Source of the DNA: Planctomycetota bacterium
GTDB taxonomy: Bacteria; Planctomycetota; Planctomycetia; Planctomycetales; Planctomycetaceae
Length of the DNA stretch: 7,310 nt
NCBI GenBank assembly: GCA_026692825.1
Contig: JAPLOC010000188.1
Location: 1-7,310, forward strand
Direction of reading: 5' to 3'
Part shown: piece after piece, positions 1-6,893 of the stretch
How positions within the stretch are numbered: the first letter of the stretch is position 1
Layout of the letters: every line of letters begins with the position of its first letter
Position numbers and translations under genes: made by a program
Notes under the pieces: model-generated
Databases searched by the model: none
Told to the model about the DNA's origin: nothing
The model's input: only the letters and a program-made list of their open reading frames with translations

Positions 1-2439
1 GCACGGTTGAAAGACAAGAACAACCCTCCGATGTCGACCGCCGACTTTGTGACGACGTTCACCCGGCGGCCCGATCCGACAGAGCCGGGTGTTCCGGGCG
101 CGGTTCCCCAGACGCCTGTACCGGCGAAAGTTGGCGAGACGACGGTTCAGCCACCGGTTCCCGCACAGAGCTTCGGCAAGGCGTGGGAAAAGCTTCGTCA
201 CGCGCCCTACGAACAGACAGTGTTGAAGCTGGTGTCCGATCTGGCGCTTGGTTTGGCTTATGCGCATGAGCACGAGATTCTGCACCTGGATATCAAGCCG
301 GGCAACATCCTGATGGCAGAGGATGGCCGGCCCATGTTGCTTGACTTCCACTTGTCAACCTTGGGTGACGCTGCCGCTGGCCAGGCCGAGGTCGAGGGGG
401 GAACCCTGCCCTACATGAGTCCCGAGCATTTGGGGGCCTTGGTGGGCAAAGGACACGTCGATCGCCGCAGCGATATCTATTCGCTGGGAATCGTGTTGTT
501 TGAACTGTTGACTGGCAGGTTGCCGTTTCCGTCGAAAAAGGGGAAACGAACCCGGCCGGATCGCGATCAGGACACTCGGGTCAAAGTCAGCAAACTGACG
601 GCTGCGCGAAATACAGTTCCGTCACCCCGGAAGCTACGTCCAACGCTGTCGCCCGGTGCGGAGGCGATCATTCTGCGATGCCTCGCTCCCAATCCCGATA
701 AGCGGTATGCGACCGCGCACGAGTTGCTGGAGGATTTGGATTGCCAGCTCCACGACCGGCCGTTGAAGTACGCGGAGAATACTTCCTGGAAAGAACGGTT
801 CACCAAGTGGCGGAAGCGCCATCCCACGTTGAGTTCCACCAGTGTGGTCACCGCGATTTCGCTCGTGCTGCTCGGAGCGTTGGGCGCGGGTGTGAAAGTG
901 ACCGTGGACCAGAAACGTGAGGCGCAGGCGCTCCAGGCGAAACAACTTTTCAGGCTGGACGCACCACAAATGAAAGCCGGACTGATGTTGGCGGCGCAGC
1001 CCACACCAGAAATGGATCGGTCCGTGTGTTTGAAACGCCAGCAAGAGGTTGTGCAGCGGCTGGACGTGTTCGGCGCGGCGACGAGCGACGATTGGCGGGA
1101 CAACGAATTAGTACGCCGGCTTCCCGAAGCAGATCGGGAAGTCATGGAGCAGGAAATTGGACAGTTGTTGTGCCTGTTGGGCAAAGCCAGGGAGCGGCTG
1201 TCGGATTTTGACACTTCCGCTGACAAAGACCAGTCGAATCTGGAGCAGGCTTTGGTCTGGATTCGACGCGGTGCGGCCGCATTGAAAGGTCACTCCGGTT
1301 CAGCAACCGCGAACCGACTTCATGCCGGTTTGTTGCGACGGTTGAATCGCATTGACGAAGCGGAGGCGATCGAGGGAATCCAGGCTGACAGCCAGGTATC
1401 CCAGGAAGCGAGTGAATCATCGTGGACGACGGTTGAGGCGGTGCTTGCCGCCGACTATTCGGGTGCCGCCGACATGCTGAAAGAACTCACGCAAAACACG
1501 CCTAAGGACATGATGACTTGGTTCACGGCGGGGACCTGCCACCTCGGACTGGGTCATCTTTCCGAGGCCGAGACCTGCTTTACGGTTTGTATCACGATGC
1601 AACCGCGTTCGGTGGAAGCGTGGTCGCAACGCAGCATCAGCCGAATCAAGCAAGAGGATTGGAAGGGAGCGCTCGATGATATTGACCGGATTCTGGAGTT
1701 GGATCCGACAATTTCCGCCGTCTGGTACAACCGAATGTTGGCGCTCAGAGGCTTAAAACGGTGGGACGAGGCGCTCGTCGCCCTGGATCGCGCGGATCTC
1801 GCCGGCTTCCCGGAAACGCGTGTCCGATTCATGCGAGCGGAGTTGCTCGGTCGCCTGGGAGACCTTGAGAAATCGGCGCTCGAGTTCCGGAAGGGTCTGG
1901 AGTCGCGACCGGTTGATGCCATGAGCTACGCGGTTCGTGGCGATAAATGGGCGGGACTGGATCCGCAGGCGGCCCTTGCCGATTTTCGCGAAGCGTTGAA
2001 GCTTGATCCGCGTTGTTTCGATGCGGCTCGGAATGCGGCCTATGTCCTCGATGTAAAAATGAAGGATCCACGGGCCGCTGTGGTCGTATTGGACGACATG
2101 CTGCAGAAGACCAGTCGAGACCCCCTGGCATGGTCCGGCAGAGCGGTATTGCACGCTCGATTGGGCGATGTGGAACAGGCTCGCACGGATATCGCTGTCG
2201 CTCTGCGGCTGGCCCCCGAGAGGGGTTGGGTGCAGTACCACGCCGCGTGTGTTGAGATGTTGATTCCGGATGGAAATACGGAAGTCGCTCTGGCAATGCT
2301 GGCCAAGGCGTTTGCCAAGGAGCCGAAAGCGATTGAGGCCGCGACGGACGATCCCGATCTGGGAACCCTTGTCGAGACCGCTGGCTTTAAAGCGATCTTG
2401 GCAGCGGCTCAGACACTGTCAGCCGCTCAGGAAAAATAG
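1..2439 (+). CDS. Membrane-anchored Ser/Thr protein kinase with C-terminal TPR domain (5' end outside window)
   Basis: Residues are counted from the TTG at base 7, but codons before it are open to base 1, so the true start and the N-lobe (glycine loop, ATP-binding lysine) probably lie upstream. The visible part starts with a Pro-rich stretch (about 20-55), then the kinase C-lobe: catalytic loop HLDIKPGN (93-100; D95, K97 and N100 kept), Mg-binding DFH (113-115, replacing DFG), SPE (138-140), DIYSLG (156-161) and R233 of subdomain XI. A Lys/Arg-rich segment (261-271) precedes one membrane helix (about 278-298). This places the kinase in the cytoplasm and the rest outside the membrane. Residues about 502-773 form roughly seven or eight TPR-like helical pairs (for example around 536-569 and 704-737). 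The family phosphorylates Ser/Thr in signalling; the substrate and input are unknown. The catalytic residues suggest activity despite the HRD and DFG changes. The stop is TAG at 2437, followed by a terminator. Kinase-TPR assignment is firm; specific role is not. Confidence -1.
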   Translation, partial: ARLKDKNNPPMSTADFVTTFTRRPDPTEPGVPGAVPQTPVPAKVGETTVQPPVPAQSFGKAWEKLRHAPYEQTVLKLVSDLALGLAYAHEHEILHLDIKPGNILMAEDGRPMLLDFHLSTLGDAAAGQAEVEGGTLPYMSPEHLGALVGKGHVDRRSDIYSLGIVLFELLTGRLPFPSKKGKRTRPDRDQDTRVKVSKLTAARNTVPSPRKLRPTLSPGAEAIILRCLAPNPDKRYATAHELLEDLDCQLHDRPLKYAENTSWKERFTKWRKRHPTLSSTSVVTAISLVLLGALGAGVKVTVDQKREAQALQAKQLFRLDAPQMKAGLMLAAQPTPEMDRSVCLKRQQEVVQRLDVFGAATSDDWRDNELVRRLPEADREVMEQEIGQLLCLLGKARERLSDFDTSADKDQSNLEQALVWIRRGAAALKGHSGSATANRLHAGLLRRLNRIDEAEAIEGIQADSQVSQEASESSWTTVEAVLAADYSGAADMLKELTQNTPKDMMTWFTAGTCHLGLGHLSEAETCFTVCITMQPRSVEAWSQRSISRIKQEDWKGALDDIDRILELDPTISAVWYNRMLALRGLKRWDEALVALDRADLAGFPETRVRFMRAELLGRLGDLEKSALEFRKGLESRPVDAMSYAVRGDKWAGLDPQAALADFREALKLDPRCFDAARNAAYVLDVKMKDPRAAVVVLDDMLQKTSRDPLAWSGRAVLHARLGDVEQARTDIAVALRLAPERGWVQYHAACVEMLIPDGNTEVALAMLAKAFAKEPKAIEAATDDPDLGTLVETAGFKAILAAAQTLSAAQEK

Positions 2440-2470
2440 CCTCGGTTGAGCAGAAATGCCCAATGCGAAC

Positions 2471-2528
2471 CCACCTCGTCGGCCAGATCACTGCAGTGTG
2501 ATCTGGCTGGTAAGGTGGTTGTTTTTTT
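2471..2528 (+). terminator. Rho-independent terminator of the kinase gene
   Basis: The inner stem is a perfect 10-bp inverted repeat: GCCAGATCAC (2482-2491) pairs with GTGATCTGGC (2498-2507) around the loop TGCAGT. An outer 6-bp stem, CCACCT (2471-2476) with AGGTGG (2513-2518), closes the structure. A T-rich tract, TTGTTTTTTT (2519-2528), follows directly. It begins 32 bases after the kinase stop on the same strand. On the minus strand neither stem is followed by a T-run, so it should act mainly on kinase transcripts, not on tex read-through. Confidence -1.
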
Positions 2529-2537
2529 ACAACCACC
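2514..2537. repeat. Alternative hairpin overlapping the terminator
   Basis: GGTGGTTG (2514-2521) is exactly complementary to CAACCACC (2530-2537), enclosing an 8-base A/T loop (2522-2529). The left arm reuses the 3' arm of the terminator's outer stem, and the loop contains most of the terminator T-tract. The two structures therefore compete on plus-strand RNA. On the minus strand, downstream of tex, the same 8-bp stem could slow polymerase or protect a 3' end, but no U-tract follows it. The pairing is seen directly; any function is inferred. Confidence -1.
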
Positions 2538-2658
2538 GACTTGAATGGCAAAAGGGTGCCGGGGCTCGCGACCAACGGGACTCGGCGGTGCGAGCGTCAA
2601 CGGGCGCCGCCGCTGGGAATGCCGCCAATTCTGGAATTCAAGCGGGTGATTGCTTTTT
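2538..2658. other. Remainder of the convergent intergenic gap, no gene seen
   Basis: This is the rest of the gap between the kinase terminator region and the tex stop. I see no credible coding sequence. The plus-strand open frames that cross it run on into the antisense of the tex proline-rich tail. Small items only: the short inverted repeat AATTC/GAATT (2627-2638) and a run of seven T (2654-2660) that overlaps the tex TAA stop. No clear minus-strand intrinsic terminator for tex was found. Confidence -1.
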
Positions 2659-5160
2659 TTATGAGTTTTCGCCGGGCGGCCGCTCTTTCCAAAGATCCTT
2701 CAGTTGGTCAAACGATCGGAGCGGCAGACTCCCCGAGTTTGGGGCCGGCTTGCGGGGAGGGGTGGGCGTTCCCATTGAACCGGGAGCTGCAGGGGAACGT
2801 TTCGGTTCCGCAGTGCGATTCGCTGACGACGCTGGCGGAGGAGACGGTCGCGTCGGAGGCTCGCGATTCGCTGGTGTGGTGGGGACGTCGCCACTGGGTT
2901 TGGCCGAGGGAGTCGGAGTGCGCGGAGGAGTCCCCTGCGAATTCGTTTCGGTCCGCCGAGGTCGCTGACCACTGGTCGTTCCCGGCGGCAGCATCGAAAG
3001 CGACACCCGTTTCCGATCCACGTCGATCGACTGTACCCAGACCGTGACCACATCCCCCACACTCACCCGGTCATGCGGACTGCGGATGAATTCGGTTGAC
3101 ATCTGGCTGATGTGTACCAAACCGCTTTCCTTCAATCCCACATCCACAAACGCGCCAAAATCAACCACATTCAGAATCGTTCCCCGCAACTCCATGCCAG
3201 GGGTCAGGTCAGAGAGCTTGAGAATGTCCTGACGAAAGATCGGGCCGGGAAGATCGGCTCGGGGATCACGCCCTGGGCGAGCGAGCGCTTCGACAATGTC
3301 GCGCAAGGTGGGGACGCCCGTCTGCAATTCCGCAGCCAGTTGCTCAACGTCCAAACTGGTAAGCCGATCGCGTTTTATTGCGGCGTCATCCTTCTCCATG
3401 GAACCCGTTGTCCCAGGATCGAACGACAGCCGCGCAAGCACTTTCCGTGCGACAGGATAGCTCTCTGGATGAATCCAGGTCGCGTCGAGCGGCTCGCTGC
3501 CATCACGAATCTTCAGGAAGCCCGCAGCTTGTGTGTACTTCGCCGGGCCGATTCCGGGAACATCGCGTAACTGGGCGCGCGTCCTAAAAGCCCCGTGTTC
3601 CGTTCGGTATTCGACAATCCGTTTCGCGGTCAACTGATTCAACCCCGAGACGTGACTCAAGAGTGGAGCGCTCGCCGTGTTGAGATCGACCCCCACGAAG
3701 TTCACACACGACTCGATCACCTGGTCGAGAGATTCGCGGAGCGTCTTCGCATCAAGATCGTGCTGGTACATTCCCACACCAATGTGTTGCGGCTCGATTT
3801 TCACCAGCTCGCTCAACGGATCCTGCACTCGTCTTCCAATCGACACCGTTCCGCGCACCGTCGCGTCGAGTTCGGGAAATTCCTCCCGTGCCGCGTTGCT
3901 GGTGGAATAGATGCTCGCCCCCGCCTCGTTGATGATCAGATATCGCACATCTGGAACCAGTGCCGCGATCGTCTCAGCGACCAGTTCTTCCGTCTCCCGG
4001 CAGGCGGTTCCATTCCCAATCGCGACCAGCCGACAGTCGTACTGCCGTAGGAGGCTGGCCAGCCGTTCGCGGGTTCCCGCCCGCTTGTCATCCGACCCCG
4101 TGCAGTAGATGAGGTCGTTCGCTTTGAGGTTCCCGTTCGCGTCCAGAACGACAATTTTGCAACCGGTCCGAAAGCCGGGGTCGATCGCCAGCACCGGCTG
4201 ACCGGAAAGCGGCGGCTGCAACAGGAGGTTTCGCAGATTGCGGGCGAACACCGCCACCCCCTGCTCTTCCGCCCGCTCAGTCAACTCCCGGCGAACTTCC
4301 CGCTCCATGCTGGGATGTATCAATCGATCAATGGAGTCGGAGATCGCCTCCGCGAAGAACGCCCGAAACTTTCGGCGGTCCAGGTGATAATGCGATTCAA
4401 TCGAATTCCGGACCTGCTGGTCGTCCCATTCGAGTTTCACACGCAGTGCTGACGCGTTCTCGCCCCGATTGAACGCCAGAATGCGATGCGCGGGGATCTT
4501 GCCCACCGCTTCCGAATGCTGGAAGTAATCGCGGTAGGGCTGGGCCGCCTCGGCCGCGGGATCAACGGCGGCCGACACCAGTCGTCCCGATCGCCACGCC
4601 TGTCGTCGCGCGAGCTCCCGGACCTCGGCGTCTTCGCTCACCTTCTCGGCGAGAATGTCGTGGACTCCCTGCAACACCTCGGTGGTCGTCGGGAGTTGTT
4701 TGTCGTTTGAGACGTATGCCTTCGCCGCTCCGTCAAGTGATGTGACGAGCGAGTCTTCGTTCCAGATCTGGTCGGCGAGTGGTCCCAACCCGCGTTCGCG
4801 CGCCGCTTGCGCGCGGGTCTGCTTCTTGGGTTTGAATGGGAGGTATAGATCTTCGAGCCGTTTCAGTGAGTCGGCCGCGCGGATCGCCCGTGCGAGTTCC
4901 GGGGTCAGTTTTCCCTGGGCTTCGATCAGCCGCGAAATCGTACTGGCTCGTTCAACGAGCGCCAGGTCCGCGGTGACTCGGGCCAAGACCTGTCGGATCT
5001 GCTCTTCGTCGAGATTGCCCGTGTATTCCTTGCGATACCGCGTAATGAACGGAACTGTGTTGCCAGCGTCAGCAAGTTCGACGGTGTGGGCGACCTGCGT
5101 CGACGTCAGCCCCAGATCAGCCGCGATGCGGTTGAAGTCTACTAATGGGGATTCAGGCAT
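2659..5160 (-). CDS. tex: Tex, S1-domain transcription accessory / RNA-binding protein
   Basis: This is a cytoplasmic nucleic-acid-binding protein of the Tex/YhgF family (Spt6-related), implicated in transcription and RNA metabolism; its exact mechanism is unsettled. At 833 residues it is longer than typical Tex (about 770-785). The order is the Tex N-terminal helical region with the conserved NTVPFITRYRKE (34-45) and LEDLYLPFKPKK (102-113), then a YqgF/RNase H-like fold starting at AIDPGFRTG (325-333) with AIGNGTA (380-386) and NEAGASIYS (411-419). Next come helix-hairpin-helix repeats (about 498-550, with VDLNTAS at 491-497 and VPGIGPAK at 534-541) and an S1 domain (about 653-723, GAFVDVGLKESGLVHIS). 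The last 110 residues are a Pro-rich, probably disordered tail ending in SFDQLKDLWKER (816-827). The ATG at 5160 is chosen because family similarity begins within about 10 residues of it; no clear Shine-Dalgarno precedes it. It lies 90 bp downstream of the permease and converges with the kinase. Identification is very secure. Confidence -1.
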   Translation of the reverse strand: MPESPLVDFNRIAADLGLTSTQVAHTVELADAGNTVPFITRYRKEYTGNLDEEQIRQVLARVTADLALVERASTISRLIEAQGKLTPELARAIRAADSLKRLEDLYLPFKPKKQTRAQAARERGLGPLADQIWNEDSLVTSLDGAAKAYVSNDKQLPTTTEVLQGVHDILAEKVSEDAEVRELARRQAWRSGRLVSAAVDPAAEAAQPYRDYFQHSEAVGKIPAHRILAFNRGENASALRVKLEWDDQQVRNSIESHYHLDRRKFRAFFAEAISDSIDRLIHPSMEREVRRELTERAEEQGVAVFARNLRNLLLQPPLSGQPVLAIDPGFRTGCKIVVLDANGNLKANDLIYCTGSDDKRAGTRERLASLLRQYDCRLVAIGNGTACRETEELVAETIAALVPDVRYLIINEAGASIYSTSNAAREEFPELDATVRGTVSIGRRVQDPLSELVKIEPQHIGVGMYQHDLDAKTLRESLDQVIESCVNFVGVDLNTASAPLLSHVSGLNQLTAKRIVEYRTEHGAFRTRAQLRDVPGIGPAKYTQAAGFLKIRDGSEPLDATWIHPESYPVARKVLARLSFDPGTTGSMEKDDAAIKRDRLTSLDVEQLAAELQTGVPTLRDIVEALARPGRDPRADLPGPIFRQDILKLSDLTPGMELRGTILNVVDFGAFVDVGLKESGLVHISQMSTEFIRSPHDRVSVGDVVTVWVQSIDVDRKRVSLSMLPPGTTSGQRPRRTETNSQGTPPRTPTPSAKPSGDVPTTPANREPPTRPSPPPASSANRTAEPKRSPAAPGSMGTPTPPRKPAPNSGSLPLRSFDQLKDLWKERPPGENS

Positions 5161-5204
5161 GCGGAAAGCGACGCAAGATGGGGAACGATTGTCGGAATCA
5201 ATCT

Positions 5205-5232
5205 ATCGTAGCGACTCGTGCGAGCGCGACAA
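5205..5232 (-). promoter_or_regulatory. Weak candidate sigma70-type promoter for tex
   Basis: On the minus strand in the 90-bp permease-tex gap, TTGTCG (5232-5227) and TACGAT (5210-5205) are separated by 16 bases and match the -35 and -10 consensus at four of six positions each. Transcription would start near 5197, giving a leader of about 37 nt before the tex ATG. Such partial matches occur by chance, and planctomycete promoter consensus is poorly defined, so this is only a candidate for independent tex transcription. Confidence -1.
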
Positions 5233-5250
5233 GCGGGAACGTTTCATTCG

Positions 5251-6705
5251 TCACGTTGAAGCTCGACCGACATGACGATCAGGTGCTGCGCGGCGTACGA
5301 GAAAGTAGACGAGCAATCCGCTGGTCAAAGTCACCGCAGTCCAAGCGGCGGCCGTCGGCCGTTCCATCAATGTGTACGCGATCATCCACCACTCGAGCGC
5401 CAGGAACACCAGAGGAGTGACGGGGTAGCCCCAGGTGCGATACGGCCGAGGTGTCGCAGGCTCGCGGATTCTCAACACAAACAAGCCACCGACGGTCGCC
5501 GTTGAGCTGAGTGCCAGTGTGATGCCAATATAGGACGACAACGTTTCGAAACTGGCCGACACCAATAACCCAATGGCCGCCAGCGCCTGCAATGCGATCG
5601 CGAGAATCGGGCCGCCTCCCGCCCGCCGCACCGTGAGAAATCGAAGAGCCTCGTACTCCCTGCCCATCGCTTCGTACACCCGAGGCCCCGAAATCAGATT
5701 CGCCGACGCCGTCGACAACAATCCCCCCGCGATGAGCGCCGTCACCAGTCGCCCTCCGACCGGTCCGAACAGACTGGCCGCCGCGATTCGCGCGACATCT
5801 TCTTTGCCGGCAATCTCGGCCGCCGGTGCCGCCGTCAGAAACGCCGCGTTGAGCGCCACGTAGAGCGCCATCACGATCAGTGTGCCGATCAGCACGACGC
5901 GCGGCACATCGCGTTGCGGGTGTTTGAACTCCGCCAGCAGGTACGCCGCCGCGTTCCAGCCGGAATAGGCGAAAGAGACATAGACCAACTGCACGGCGAA
6001 CGACGATTGAAACACCGCCGGCCCAATCGGCGTGTCCCCTTCGGTCAGCAGCCGAGGTTCTCCATGGAACAGCGCCGCCATTGCGAAGGCTGCGATCAAG
6101 GCGATCTTCCCCACAGTGATCACGTTGTGTAACCCCGTTCCTCCCCAAACGTGCAATGAATGCAGCGTGGCGAAGAATAGTATGAGTGCGATCCCAGTCG
6201 CCAGCGGATTGAGTTGGGGAATTAGTTCCGAGAGATATTTCCCGAAGACATGTCCATACAACGCGAGTGGTGCCGAGAAGCCCACAAACAGTGCCACCCA
6301 GCCGGCGATGAACCCGATCGCGGGATGGTAAATCCGGGAGAGGAGCTGGTATTCGCCACCATTCCGCGGGAACGCCGCCCCAAGTTCGGCATAACAGAGC
6401 GCGCCTGAAATCGCGGCCACACCACCGACAACCCATGCCAGCAGAACCGCCGAGGGGGATTTGAGGGCGGCGAGCATGTAACCCCCCGAAGTAAACACCC
6501 CGACCCCCACCATGTTCGCGACAATCAAAAGCGTTCCCGAAAAAACTCCAATGTGTCGATGATGTGCGTCCGGAGACGTGGCATCTGGTGGAGTGCCCGC
6601 CGAGGTGTATTGATGAGAGGAATCGACGCTCACAAAGACCGCCTGAGGGAATGTGGAAGAAGTGCGGGGCCGTTTCGGAGGGGCAGTATACATCGTCGGA
6701 ATCAT
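5251..6705 (-). CDS. APC-superfamily amino acid permease (LAT-like)
   Basis: This is a polytopic inner-membrane transporter, probably moving amino acids by symport or exchange. Residues are numbered from the GTG at 6750, the longest open frame. The first membrane helix (about 68-92) carries the APC substrate-binding motif in MVGVGVF (80-86), and helix 6 carries FAYSGWN (260-266), followed by AEFKHPQRDVPR (273-284). This resembles LAT/SteT-type exchangers rather than channels or sodium symporters of other families. About 12 hydrophobic helices can be traced to near residue 485, including pairs around 101-125, 142-170, 285-310, 332-355, 380-425 and 445-485. The size, about 480-500 residues, fits the family. 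The start is uncertain: GTG 6750, ATG 6705, ATG 6693 or GTG 6633. I report ATG 6705. GTG 6633 has the best ribosome-site-like sequence (AGGCGG, five bases upstream) and leaves a 28-residue leader before helix 1. It stops with TGA 90 bp before tex. Family assignment is firm; substrate cannot be read from sequence. Confidence -1.
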   Translation of the reverse strand: MIPTMYTAPPKRPRTSSTFPQAVFVSVDSSHQYTSAGTPPDATSPDAHHRHIGVFSGTLLIVANMVGVGVFTSGGYMLAALKSPSAVLLAWVVGGVAAISGALCYAELGAAFPRNGGEYQLLSRIYHPAIGFIAGWVALFVGFSAPLALYGHVFGKYLSELIPQLNPLATGIALILFFATLHSLHVWGGTGLHNVITVGKIALIAAFAMAALFHGEPRLLTEGDTPIGPAVFQSSFAVQLVYVSFAYSGWNAAAYLLAEFKHPQRDVPRVVLIGTLIVMALYVALNAAFLTAAPAAEIAGKEDVARIAAASLFGPVGGRLVTALIAGGLLSTASANLISGPRVYEAMGREYEALRFLTVRRAGGGPILAIALQALAAIGLLVSASFETLSSYIGITLALSSTATVGGLFVLRIREPATPRPYRTWGYPVTPLVFLALEWWMIAYTLMERPTAAAWTAVTLTSGLLVYFLVRRAAPDRHVGRAST

Positions 6706-6893
6706 TCCGGGGACAACCCGCACATCCGCTACCGACGGCAAGTCCGCCACCGACTGCGGTCGGGGTGCGTTCGTCAGCCGATTCCCCTAGTGATTCCTCC
6801 GCGACCCGACAGGAAAATCACGGGATGCGGATCGCGTCCCCAATTTGGTCGCCGGTGTTCTCACATCTCCGCCGATCGCAGGAGTCTCCTTCG
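6706..6893. other. Divergent intergenic / start region between permease and secreted protein
   Basis: This stretch separates the minus-strand permease from the plus-strand secreted protein and should hold both promoters. I cannot pick out a convincing -35/-10 pair on either strand. The permease frame stays open to base 6750 and meets a stop (TAG on the minus strand) at 6787-6789. A 5-bp inverted repeat, CCGAC/GTCGG (6750-6754 and 6759-6763), sits at the GTG candidate start but is too short to interpret. Confidence -1.
6880..6884 (+). promoter_or_regulatory. Shine-Dalgarno site for the secreted protein
   Basis: AGGAG lies nine bases upstream of the ATG at 6894. It is the clearest ribosome-binding site in the window and decides the start of the downstream gene, whose translation also begins with a well-formed signal peptide. 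Confidence -1.

Noticed and set aside
567..1226. 219-codon minus-strand open frame antisense to the kinase
   Set aside because: The product is Ser/Arg-rich low-complexity sequence with no recognisable domain, and it lies entirely opposite well-supported kinase and linker coding sequence.
2640..2660. Possible second plus-strand terminator with a run of seven T
   Set aside because: The only stem before the T-run is 4 bp (AAGC/GCTT) and partly uses the T-run. This is too weak, and a strong terminator already lies upstream.
2456..3047. Plus-strand open frames (2456-2968 and 2541-3047) after the kinase
   Set aside because: They start in or near the terminator and run through the antisense of the tex proline-rich tail. 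Their Gly/Arg/Ala-rich products are the expected complement of Pro/Ser/Thr codons.
3595..4050. 151-codon plus-strand open frame antisense to tex
   Set aside because: It mirrors the conserved YqgF and HhH region of tex. Apparent conservation in databases would be forced by tex itself, and no ribosome site or domain supports it.
5279..6436. 385-codon open frame on the minus strand inside the permease gene
   Set aside because: It is a second frame of the permease on the same strand. Its product is rich in Arg, Gly, Trp and Cys with no membrane pattern or motif, while the permease frame shows clear family motifs. Long shadow frames are expected in GC-rich DNA.
6751..6893. Promoter pairs in the divergent region
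   Set aside because: Several TTG-starting hexamers can be paired with AT-containing hexamers, but none matches both boxes well at a sensible spacing.
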